From assembly GCA_050329415.1 (NCBI GenBank), contig JBHJOS010000021.1, positions 17,900 through 81,899 of the forward strand: 64,000 nt of DNA, read 5' to 3'. This stretch comes from JANNOG01 sp050329415 (GTDB lineage Bacteria > Actinomycetota > Actinomycetes > Actinomycetales > JBBAYJ01). Under the pieces are notes generated by a model. That model was not told the origin of the DNA. It saw only the letters and a program-made list of their open reading frames with translations, and did no database searches. Each line of letters begins with the position of its first letter. Within the stretch, counting starts at the first letter, position 1. This document shows positions 23,288-30,639 of the stretch, one piece after another. A program made the position numbers and the translations under genes.

Positions 23288-24808
23288 TCAGATCACGGGC
23301 ACGGCCGCCTGCCTGGTGAGGCGCTTGGCCTCCCGGATCCCGCTGAGCCAGGCACCGTCGACGAGGGCGGGGGCAGCGGTGCTCGTGGCCTCGCCGGCGA
23401 ACAGGATCCGTCCGTGGGGGCGGGCGAGCTCCTCGATCGCCGAGGCCGACTCCGCCCGCGAGGCGCCCAAGGCCTGGCGGGTGTAGGCACCGAGGGAGTA
23501 CGGGTCCTCCGCCCACGACGTCGCCACCGCCTCGACGGGCTCCCCCAGCCGGTCCGACATCAGGCGCGCCACCCGGTGCGCCGAGGCGACGCGCTGGGCC
23601 TCCGGCAGCCGCGCCGTCGCGCGGCCGTGCGAGCCGATGCCGACGGCGGTCAGGACCGCAGCGCCGTCGTGCCACGTCCCCATGTCGAGGAAGGACTGCC
23701 ACTGCGGCCCGCCGTCCTGAGCGACGGCCACGCTGGTGGGCCGGCGCCCCCGCCCGGTCCGCCAGCCGGCGTCGGCGTAGGCCAGGGCCACCTTCTTGAA
23801 CACGCCGACGTCGAGGGTCCCCAGCGCGGCCCGCCGCGCGGCGGGAAGGCCGGGGCGGAACTCGACTCCGCCGGCCTTCAGGACGCCGAGGGGAAGCGTG
23901 ACGACCGCGTGGCTGCCGCGCACCTCGCCGTCCCGGGCCACGACCGCGACCTGCGTCCCGTCGTCGACGACAGCCTCGACCGGGTTGCCGGTCCGGACGT
24001 CGAGACCCTCGGACAGGGCCGCCACGAGCGACCGGTACCCGGTGGCGGGGAAGGCGTCCGCGGCCTCGAGCCCGTCAGCGAGCAGGAACTCGGCGAGCCC
24101 GCGGAAGCCGATCCCGTCCGGGTCGGCCCCGTCGAAGACGCCCAGGAATGCCCCGATCGTGCCGCGCACCACGGGGTCGGCGTCCGGGAGCAGCTCCGCC
24201 AGGGCCTGCCGCACGGTGAGCCGGTGGTCGGACCGGCGCGCGAGATCACCCGCCGAGGACTCGACCTCCGCGAACGCCTCGAGCACGGCGTCCCGGGTCC
24301 GGGTGTCGGGGTACGCGCCCGTCGCCAGGGACAGGTAGTGCGCCCCCGCGTACAGGTCGGTCACCTTGGCCGGCAGCAGCGGCACGCCGAGGTGGCCGAA
24401 CGGGGCCAGCAGCGGCGAGCCGACCCCGTCGTGGACCCAGGCCGCCCCGAGGTCGACGGGCACGCCGCCGACGTCCACCGTGTGCGTGCGACCGCCGACG
24501 CGGTCCCGGGCCTCGACGACGACCACCTCGATGCCGGACTCCTGCAGGGCGCGGGCGGCTGTGAGGCCGGCCACGCCCGCTCCGACGACCACGACGCGGT
24601 CGACCGTGCCGGGGGCGGCGGCGGGGAGGGCCTGGGTGCCGTCGCTGACCAGGAGCCTGCCGGCGCGATCGACGGACCGCGCCGGACGAGCCCGCCCCGC
24701 GTCGCCGCAGGCGACGACGGCCGAGGTCAGCGCCACGCCGGCCATGACGAGCAGGAGTGCACGGCGATGGACGCCCGAAGGGACAGCACCCGTCCCATAA
24801 TTTGTCAT
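23288..24808 (-). CDS. Flavin amine oxidase (FAD-dependent), exported or membrane-anchored (506 aa)
   Basis: This is an FAD-dependent amine oxidase of the monoamine/polyamine oxidase family. The ADP-binding motif is VVVVGAGVAGLTAARALQ, with EARDRVGGRTHT after it. The C-terminal FAD motif is RILFAGEATSTAAPALVDGA. A hydrophobic N-terminus, ALLLVMAGVALTSAVVAC, ends in a lipobox-like VVAC, suggesting lipoprotein or Tat/Sec export. The ATG at 24808 lies inside a 30-bp palindrome and has no clear ribosome site, so a leaderless message is possible. The downstream TetR gene is its likely regulator. Confidence 0.88.
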   Translation of the reverse strand: MTNYGTGAVPSGVHRRALLLVMAGVALTSAVVACGDAGRARPARSVDRAGRLLVSDGTQALPAAAPGTVDRVVVVGAGVAGLTAARALQESGIEVVVVEARDRVGGRTHTVDVGGVPVDLGAAWVHDGVGSPLLAPFGHLGVPLLPAKVTDLYAGAHYLSLATGAYPDTRTRDAVLEAFAEVESSAGDLARRSDHRLTVRQALAELLPDADPVVRGTIGAFLGVFDGADPDGIGFRGLAEFLLADGLEAADAFPATGYRSLVAALSEGLDVRTGNPVEAVVDDGTQVAVVARDGEVRGSHAVVTLPLGVLKAGGVEFRPGLPAARRAALGTLDVGVFKKVALAYADAGWRTGRGRRPTSVAVAQDGGPQWQSFLDMGTWHDGAAVLTAVGIGSHGRATARLPEAQRVASAHRVARLMSDRLGEPVEAVATSWAEDPYSLGAYTRQALGASRAESASAIEELARPHGRILFAGEATSTAAPALVDGAWLSGIREAKRLTRQAAVPVI

Positions 24809-24825
24809 TATGATGACAAATTATG
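24796..24825. promoter_or_regulatory. 30-bp perfect inverted repeat overlapping the amine oxidase start (TetR operator)
   Basis: CATAATTTGTCAT (24796-24808) and ATGACAAATTATG (24813-24825) are perfect 13-bp arms around a 4-bp spacer. The element is strikingly AT-rich for this genome. It covers the start codon of an operon whose second gene encodes a TetR regulator, so it is almost certainly a TetR-family operator that blocks transcription initiation. Confidence 0.85.
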
Positions 24826-24859
24826 AGGGGCGGTCCCGCCTGTCAAGACTCCTGGCGGC

Positions 24860-25699
24860 TCAGCCCGTCGAACAGGTGTTCTCCAGCGCCCCGATCCCTT
24901 CCACTGCCGTCCGGACCAGCGACCCGGGCCGCAGGAAGCGAGGCGGTGTGTGCCCGATGCCCACCCCGCCCGGCGTCCCGGTCGCGATCACGTCCCCCGG
25001 TTCCAGGGTCACCACCGTCGACAGGTCCGCGACCAGGTCGGCGACGTCGAACACCAGGTCGTCGGTCCGGGCGTCCTGGACGACCTCGCCGTCCACCTCG
25101 CAGGTGATCCGCAGTCCGGACGCCCCGGGGGGCAGTTCGTCCGAGGTCACCAGCCAGGGCCCGACCGGCGTGCACCGGTCCCACGCCTTGCCGGCGAGGT
25201 ACTGCGAGGTCCGGCGCTGCCAGTCCCGCATGGACACGTCGTTGAGCACGGTGTACCCCGCGACGTGGTCGAGGGCGCGCTCGCGGGGGATCCGCCGGCC
25301 GGGGGCGCCGACGACGACGGCCAGCTCGGCCTCCCAGTCGACCTGGTCGGACTCCGGCGGCAGCGGCAGGTCGTCCCGCGGCCCGGCCAGCGACGAGGCG
25401 AACTTCGTGAACCACATCGGGTGCTGTGGCACCCGGGCGCCGGTCTCGGCGATGTGGGCGGCGTAGTTGAGGCCGACGCACACCACCTTCGCCGGGCGCG
25501 GCACGACCGGGGCGAGATCGGCGTCGACGGCGTCGGGGCCGACGTCGACCCGGTCGCCGCCGGACGCGGCGGCCGTGCGCCAGTCGGGCAGGGTGAGCAG
25601 TGCCCCCACGTCCGGGGCGTCGAGGAGGGCGGCGGTCCCGTCGGTCTCCAGACGGGCCGCCCGGGTGGTGCCGTCCAGTCGCAGGGTGAGTAGTCGCAC
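24860..25699 (-). CDS. Fumarylacetoacetate hydrolase family protein (279 aa)
   Basis: This is an FAH-superfamily hydrolase or decarboxylase acting on C-C bonds in aromatic or sugar-acid breakdown. The core motifs are VVCVGLNYAAHIAETG, WEAELAVVVG (metal-binding E-x-E), YTVLNDVSMRDWQ and TPGGVGIGHTPPRFL. The start is set at GTG 25699, where the typical MRLLTLRLDG-like N-terminus begins; an ATG at 25717 would overlap the divergent LysR region. It is divergent from a LysR gene, which probably controls it. Confidence 0.88.
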   Translation of the reverse strand: MRLLTLRLDGTTRAARLETDGTAALLDAPDVGALLTLPDWRTAAASGGDRVDVGPDAVDADLAPVVPRPAKVVCVGLNYAAHIAETGARVPQHPMWFTKFASSLAGPRDDLPLPPESDQVDWEAELAVVVGAPGRRIPRERALDHVAGYTVLNDVSMRDWQRRTSQYLAGKAWDRCTPVGPWLVTSDELPPGASGLRITCEVDGEVVQDARTDDLVFDVADLVADLSTVVTLEPGDVIATGTPGGVGIGHTPPRFLRPGSLVRTAVEGIGALENTCSTG

Positions 25700-25733
25700 C
25701 GGTTCAGCCTGGCCCATGGGGCACCCTGGTGCG

Positions 25734-26684
25734 GTGAGTGCCTCCCGGGAGCCGGTCGGCCGGGGCGGCGTCGACCTGCCGGACCTGCGGCTGTTTTCGG
25801 TGCTCGCCGAGGAGCTGCACTTCGGCCGGGCCGCGGCCCGGCTGCACCTGAGCCAGCCCGGGCTCAGCTACCGGGTCCAGCGGCTCGAGGAGGCGCTCGG
25901 CTACCCGGTCGTGACGCGGGACCGCCGCGGCATCCGGCTCACCCCGGGGGGCGCGCGGTTGCTCGAAGGCGCCCGCCGCCTGCTGGCCGACGCCCAGCGG
26001 GTGCTCGACGACGCCGCGCTCGTGGCGGGCGGGTCGCTGGCGACGGTCCGGGTCGGCGTCGTGGGCACCGCGCTGTACTCGCTCGTCCCGGACGCCCTGC
26101 AGGTGCTGCGGCGGGACCACCCGGGGCTGCGGCTGTTGCTGACGGAGTCGAAGACGACCGCGCAGCTGGCCGGGCTCGCGTCGGGTGGTCTCGACCTCGG
26201 GGTCGTGCACCTGCCGCTGCCCGAGGGCACCGGGCTGACCAGCTGCGAACTGACCCGGGACCCGGTCGGGCTCGCCGTGCCGGAGGACTGGGACCTCGCC
26301 GCGGCGCCGGGCCGGGCGTCGCTCGCCGTGCTGGCCGACCGCCCGGTCGTCCTCTTCCCGCGAGTGGTCGAGCCGGCCACCTACGACCGGTACGTCGGCG
26401 CCTGCGTGGCCGCGGGGTTCGCGCCCCGCGTCGCACAGGAGGCGACCGGCCTGCAGACGATCCTCAGCCTGGTGGCCGGCGGTGTGGGGGCGGCCTTCGT
26501 GGCGGAGTCGGTGGCGGGGGCCACGACTCGTCGAGGGGTGCGCTTCGTGCCGCTGGCGGACGGGCCGGTGCTCTCCCTCGGGGCAGCCTGTCGGGCCGAG
26601 GCGCCGGCCGGCGTCGACCACGTCGTGGCCGCCCTGACCGCGGCTGGCTGCAGGGATAAAGAGCACCGATTGAAAGCCGTCTAG
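25734..26684 (+). CDS. LysR family transcriptional regulator (316 aa)
   Basis: The N-terminal winged HTH reads LRLFSVLAEELHFGRAAARL then HLSQPGLSYRVQRLEEALGY, the LysR signature. A periplasmic-binding-like effector domain runs from about residue 90. It is transcribed divergently from the FAH hydrolase with only about 35 bp between starts, the usual LysR-target layout. An in-frame ATG at 25716 is an alternative start. The effector is unknown. Confidence 0.93.
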   Translation: MSASREPVGRGGVDLPDLRLFSVLAEELHFGRAAARLHLSQPGLSYRVQRLEEALGYPVVTRDRRGIRLTPGGARLLEGARRLLADAQRVLDDAALVAGGSLATVRVGVVGTALYSLVPDALQVLRRDHPGLRLLLTESKTTAQLAGLASGGLDLGVVHLPLPEGTGLTSCELTRDPVGLAVPEDWDLAAAPGRASLAVLADRPVVLFPRVVEPATYDRYVGACVAAGFAPRVAQEATGLQTILSLVAGGVGAAFVAESVAGATTRRGVRFVPLADGPVLSLGAACRAEAPAGVDHVVAALTAAGCRDKEHRLKAV

Positions 26685-26727
26685 TTCCTGTTGGACTGAT
26701 CGACCGTTGCGGTCCCACCGTGGCGGC

Positions 26728-27771
26728 ATGACCACCACTGCCACCGTGTCCGTAGCGGTCGTCGGCCTGGGCGCCATGGGTTCTCGCCTGGCGGCGAACC
26801 TGCTCGCCGCGGGTCATCGCGTGACCGTCGCGAACCGGAGCCTGGGCCCGGTGGCGGAACTCGCCGACCGGGGTGCCGTGGCGGCGTCGTCCCCACGGGA
26901 GGCGGCCGCGGCGGCCGACGTCGTCCTCGTCTGCGTCGCGGACGACGAGGCGTCCCGGTCGGTGTGGCTGGACCCCGGTCACGGCGTCGCCGCGGGACTG
27001 CGGGCGTCCACCGTCGGCGTCGAGACCAGCACCGTCAGTCCGATCTGGGCCCGCGAGCTCGCCGCCGCGGTCACGGCCGCCGGACGCCGCTTCGTCGAGG
27101 CGCCGATGATCGGGTCCCGCCCCCAGGCGGCGTCCCGGTCGCTGGTCCACCTGCTGGCCGGCCCCGACGACGTCCTCGACGACGTCACCCCCGCGCTGTC
27201 CGTGAGCGCCCCGACCCTGCACCGCACCGGCCCGCACGGGTCCGCGGCCGTGGTGAAGCTCGTCGTCAACGCCCTGCTCGCCACCCAGGTCGCCGCAGTG
27301 TCCGAGCTGCTGGACGTCGTCGGGGCGGCCGGTCTCGACCGCCGGGCGGTCCTCGACCTGCTCACCGGCCTGCCGGTGACGAGCCCGGCCGCGGCTCGCG
27401 CCGGCGCCGCCATGCTCACCGAGCCGGTCGGGCCGAACTTCCCGGTCCGGCTGGTCCGCAAGGACCTGCGATACCTGGCCGAGCTGGCCGGGTCCGTGAC
27501 CGTCCCCGTCCCCGTCACCTCGACCGTCGGGCGCCGCTACGACGAGGCCGCCGCGGCCGGCCGCGACGGGCACGACATCACCGCCCTGGGGCGCCCCGCG
27601 CCCGCCGGGCCCTCTCACTCACCGACCCGCGACATCCGGACCGGGACCGCCCCCGACCTCAAGGAGCTGTCCGTCACGGAGTTCCGCGTCGACGGCGAGG
27701 AGACCCAGAACGTCAGCGGCACCTACCCGTTCGGCTTCGCGCCGCCCAGCAGCGCGCCCGGCGTCAGATGA
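26728..27771 (+). CDS. NAD(P)-dependent beta-hydroxyacid dehydrogenase family protein (347 aa)
   Basis: This is a 3-hydroxyisobutyrate dehydrogenase/imine reductase-like oxidoreductase. The Rossmann motif VAVVGLGAMGSRLAANLLAA opens the protein. The substrate-binding region shows RFVEAPMIGSR, and the catalytic Lys lies in AAVVKLVVNALLATQ. The family normally ends near HDITALGR (about residue 290). Here another 55 residues of Pro/Thr/Ser-rich sequence without family character follow. The 3' end overlaps the convergent LuxR gene by 8 bp. The tail may reflect a lost stop. Confidence 0.85.
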   Translation: MTTTATVSVAVVGLGAMGSRLAANLLAAGHRVTVANRSLGPVAELADRGAVAASSPREAAAAADVVLVCVADDEASRSVWLDPGHGVAAGLRASTVGVETSTVSPIWARELAAAVTAAGRRFVEAPMIGSRPQAASRSLVHLLAGPDDVLDDVTPALSVSAPTLHRTGPHGSAAVVKLVVNALLATQVAAVSELLDVVGAAGLDRRAVLDLLTGLPVTSPAAARAGAAMLTEPVGPNFPVRLVRKDLRYLAELAGSVTVPVPVTSTVGRRYDEAAAAGRDGHDITALGRPAPAGPSHSPTRDIRTGTAPDLKELSVTEFRVDGEETQNVSGTYPFGFAPPSSAPGVR

Positions 27772-28219
27772 GACCCGCGCGGATGGCGTACGCGACCGCG
27801 TGGGTCCGGTTGCGCAGTCCGAAGCGCTCGACGACGTCGTGCAGGGCCATCTTGACCGTGCGCTCGCTGCAGCCGAGGCGCTCGGCGATCTCGACCGTCG
27901 TGAGGCCGTCGCCCGCCAGCTGCAGGACGTCGGTCTCCCGACTCGTCAGCACGTCCCGGACGGGACGTGGCCCGGACCTCGGACCAGCGTGCGGCACGGC
28001 CTCGTCGGCCGGGGCCTGGCGCGGGCGCCCACGCTGGGTGCGCAACCAGTCGGCCGCGAAGCCGGTGAGGCGCTCGGCCTGGCGGTAGCTGTACCCCTGC
28101 CGGGCGACGAGGTCGAGGGCCTGCTCCTCGGTCCAGATGCTCGGGAGGTCCGCCGCGCCCGGTGGGGTCCCGCACTCCTGGGCGGTCCCGTCCGTCTCAG
28201 GGCCGCCTTCCATGTGCAT
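27764..28219 (-). CDS. LuxR-type HTH regulator (151 aa)
   Basis: The C-terminal HTH is clear: LTSRETDVLQLAGDGLTTVE, IAERLGCSERTVKMALHDVV and GLRNRTHAVAYAIRAGLI. The N-terminal 85 residues (EEQALDLVARQGYSYRQAER) are unlike a receiver or PAS domain and may be a second small HTH-like unit. ATG 28219 was chosen as the first start after a stretch without protein-like composition; ATG 28213 is also possible. It is divergent from the antiporter subunit gene. Confidence 0.85.
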   Translation of the reverse strand: MHMEGGPETDGTAQECGTPPGAADLPSIWTEEQALDLVARQGYSYRQAERLTGFAADWLRTQRGRPRQAPADEAVPHAGPRSGPRPVRDVLTSRETDVLQLAGDGLTTVEIAERLGCSERTVKMALHDVVERFGLRNRTHAVAYAIRAGLI

Positions 28220-28373
28220 CGACGATATGCCTGCCGGGCGACCGACTCGCCGCACGACGGCTGACGGAACCGCTTGGGCTGCCGGTACTGCCCGGGAGGG
28301 CGGCGTGAGGACGGCGTCCGGTGGAGCGGGTCCCCGCCTTGCCGCAGCGACCGTGATCGGGTTCCCTGCCCCC

Positions 28374-28601
28374 ATGGGACTCCACGTCAAGGTCCAGGAC
28401 CTCCCGATGATCGGGACCCGCTACGACCTCGCCGGGTCCCGGGTGCCACAGCGGGTGTCCGTCGTCGTGCACAAGGACGGCCACCGCGAGCTGTATGCGT
28501 TCGAGTCCGCCGGCACGGACCCCACGGCCGTCATCGAGCTGACCGAGGACCAGGCCCGCCTGCTGGCGGCGGTGCTCAACGGCTCCTACGTCGTCGACTG
28601 A
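28374..28601 (+). CDS. Short antiporter regulatory subunit (KhtT N-terminal-like, 75 aa)
   Basis: The sequence MGLHVKVQDLPMIGTRYDLA, then RVSVVVHKDGHRELYAFE and LTEDQARLLAAVLNGSYVV, matches the N-terminal domain of KhtT-like subunits of CPA2 antiporters. Usual subunits are about 160 residues with a C-terminal TrkA-C (RCK_C) ligand domain. Here the stop comes right at the domain boundary, so the RCK_C part is missing. It lies 22 bp before the antiporter gene and probably binds it. Whether this is a natural single-domain form or a truncation cannot be told from one sequence. Confidence 0.75.
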   Translation: MGLHVKVQDLPMIGTRYDLAGSRVPQRVSVVVHKDGHRELYAFESAGTDPTAVIELTEDQARLLAAVLNGSYVVD

Positions 28602-28623
28602 CCCGGCCGCCAGGACCCCGCGC

Positions 28624-30237
28624 GTGCTCCCCCTGCCCGCCGTCGAGATCGTCGGCGAGGTCTTCGGCGTCGCCGTCAACGACCTCATGGCCTTCGGCGC
28701 CCTGCTGCTCGGTGCGGCGCTGCTGGCCCGCCTCGGGCGCCGGCTCGGCCTGCCGACCATCCCCTTCTTCATGGCGGCCGGGATCCTGCTCGGCCCGGCG
28801 ATCCCCGGCGTCGAGCTGTTCGAGGACCCGGCGACGCTGGAGTTCCTGGCCCTGGTCGGGCTCGTCCTGCTGCTGTTCCACCTGGGCGTGGAGTTCCCGC
28901 TGGAGCAGGTGCGGGCCTCCGGCGGGAAACTGGTCCTCGCCGGCTTCGGGTACATCCTGCTCAACGTCCTCGGCGGGTTCGGGCTCGGTACGGCGCTCGG
29001 CTGGGGCGTCCCCGAGGCCCTCGTCGTCGCCGGGGCGCTGGGCATCTCCTCCAGCGCCATCGTCACCAAGCTCGTCATCGAGCTGCGTCGTCTGGCCAAC
29101 GCCGAGACGCCGCTCATCCTCGGCATCATCGTCATCGAGGACCTGTTCCTCGCGCTCTACCTGTCGCTGCTCGGTCCCGTGCTGGGCGACGCCGGCAGCC
29201 CCGGGGAGCTCGCCGCCGACATCGGCCTCAGCTTCGCCTTCCTGGCCGTCCTGCTGATCGTCGCGCGCTTCGGCGGACGGGTCATCGCGGCACTGATCCA
29301 CAGCCGCGAGGACGAGCTGCTGACGGTCGGAGTCCTCGGGCTGCTGCTGCTGGCCTCCGGTGCGTCGGCGCAGCTGGGCGTGTCCGACGCGATCGGCGCC
29401 CTGCTGCTGGGGCTGGTGGTCTCGCGGACCTCGCTGGCGGAGCGGGTGGAGAAGGTGGTCCTGCCCCTGCGCGACGCCTTCGCCGCCCTGTTCTTCGTGG
29501 CTTTCGGCTTCAGCATCGAGCTGGGCGCCCTGGCGGCCGTCGTCGTTCCGGCGCTGCTCGCGGTCCTCCTCACCGTGGTCCTCAACCTCGTCGCCGGGGT
29601 GGTTGCCGCCCGGCTGTACCGGCTCAACCAGCGAGCGGCCGCCAACATGGGGGCGACCCTGCTGAGCCGCGGCGAGTTCTCGCTCATCCTGGCCTCGCTC
29701 GGGGTGGCCGCCGGGCTGGACGGGCGGGTCGGCCCGTTCATCGCCCTGTACGTCCTGATCCTCGCGGTCGTCAGCCCGCTGGCCGCCACCAACTCCCGGT
29801 TCATCGCCCGGGTGCTCCCCGACGTCCTGTTCCGCGGCGACTTCCGGTACGTCCGCGAGGAGACGACCGGTACCACGTGCACCCACCTCGACCACGTCCG
29901 GACCACGACCGGGCGCACGCCGGAGGGCTGCGAGCAGTGCCTGGCCACCGGCGACACCTGGGTGCACCTGCGACTGTGCAACGAGTGCGGCGCAGTGGCC
30001 TGCTGCGACGACTCGCCGAACCGTCACATGACGGCGCACTACCAGGCCGCGGGGCACCCGATCGTCGAGTCCTTCGAGCCGGGGGAGCGGTGGCGGTGGT
30101 GCTACCCGGACGAGATCCTCGTCGTGGGCGGGCCTCCGGCCCGTATCGACGGCGGGATGCCCGAGGCGCCGGCTCCCGACCCGGGCGAGGCGCCCGGTGC
30201 GGGCAAGCCCGCCGGCAAGGCGGCCGGGCCGGCCTGA
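28624..30237 (+). CDS. CPA2 cation/proton antiporter fused to a UBP-type zinc finger (537 aa)
   Basis: Residues 1-400 form a Kef/CPA2-type antiporter with about 12 helices. Examples are LPTIPFFMAAGILLGPAIPG, LGISSSAIVTKLV, GIIVIEDLFLALY and LSRGEFSLILASLG. After DVLFRGDFRYVREE comes a cytoplasmic zinc finger of the UBP type: CTHLDHV, GCEQCLATGDTWVHLRLCNE, CGAVACCDDSPNRHMTAHYQ and GHPIVES. All the Cys/His zinc ligands of this domain are visible. A Pro/Ala/Gly tail ends the protein. UBP fingers are known as stand-alone small proteins in actinobacteria. No TrkA-N/RCK_N domain is present, so the finger replaces the usual regulatory domain. Confidence 0.88.
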   Translation: MLPLPAVEIVGEVFGVAVNDLMAFGALLLGAALLARLGRRLGLPTIPFFMAAGILLGPAIPGVELFEDPATLEFLALVGLVLLLFHLGVEFPLEQVRASGGKLVLAGFGYILLNVLGGFGLGTALGWGVPEALVVAGALGISSSAIVTKLVIELRRLANAETPLILGIIVIEDLFLALYLSLLGPVLGDAGSPGELAADIGLSFAFLAVLLIVARFGGRVIAALIHSREDELLTVGVLGLLLLASGASAQLGVSDAIGALLLGLVVSRTSLAERVEKVVLPLRDAFAALFFVAFGFSIELGALAAVVVPALLAVLLTVVLNLVAGVVAARLYRLNQRAAANMGATLLSRGEFSLILASLGVAAGLDGRVGPFIALYVLILAVVSPLAATNSRFIARVLPDVLFRGDFRYVREETTGTTCTHLDHVRTTTGRTPEGCEQCLATGDTWVHLRLCNECGAVACCDDSPNRHMTAHYQAAGHPIVESFEPGERWRWCYPDEILVVGGPPARIDGGMPEAPAPDPGEAPGAGKPAGKAAGPA

Positions 30238-30253
30238 GCCGTACGCTGTCGGC

Positions 30254-30460
30254 GTGCCGACGTACGACTTCCGCTGCCGGGCCTGTGGTGACACCTTCCA
30301 GGTGAGTCGTCCCATGGCGGCCTCGGGTGCCCCGGCGTCGTGCCCGTCCGGGCACGACGACACCGTCAAGCTCCTCACGGTCGGCGCGGTGGCGACGGGT
30401 GCTCGAGGCGCGACCGCGCCGGCGGGCGGCGGGTGCTGCGGCGGCGGGTGCTGTGCCTGA
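30254..30460 (+). CDS. FmdB-type zinc ribbon protein (68 aa)
   Basis: This small putative regulatory protein has an N-terminal zinc ribbon, PTYDFRCRACGDTFQVSRPM, whose second Cys pair is replaced by a single Cys and a His (ASCPSGHDD). The C-terminus GGGCCGGGCCA is Cys-rich. FmdB family members are associated with amide or C1 metabolism genes, but the function is unproved. The GTG at 30254 lies 16 bp after the antiporter stop. The 30461-30639 gap holds no gene; it contains two GTCCACAG motifs and the recC promoter region. Confidence 0.75.
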   Translation: MPTYDFRCRACGDTFQVSRPMAASGAPASCPSGHDDTVKLLTVGAVATGARGATAPAGGGCCGGGCCA

Positions 30461-30639
30461 GGTGGTCACCGCGCGAGGGTTCGTGACGTGGGGGCCTGGC
30501 GGCCGGCGGACCTCCAGGGGGCGACACTCCCCGTCATGATCGTCGCCGGCGCCCGTCCACAGGCACCGGTGCGTCAGCCCGTCCACAGCCCGTCGGCCTT
30601 CGCCCCCGTGCTGTCCCGGGCTCGGTGTTGACTGGTCGC

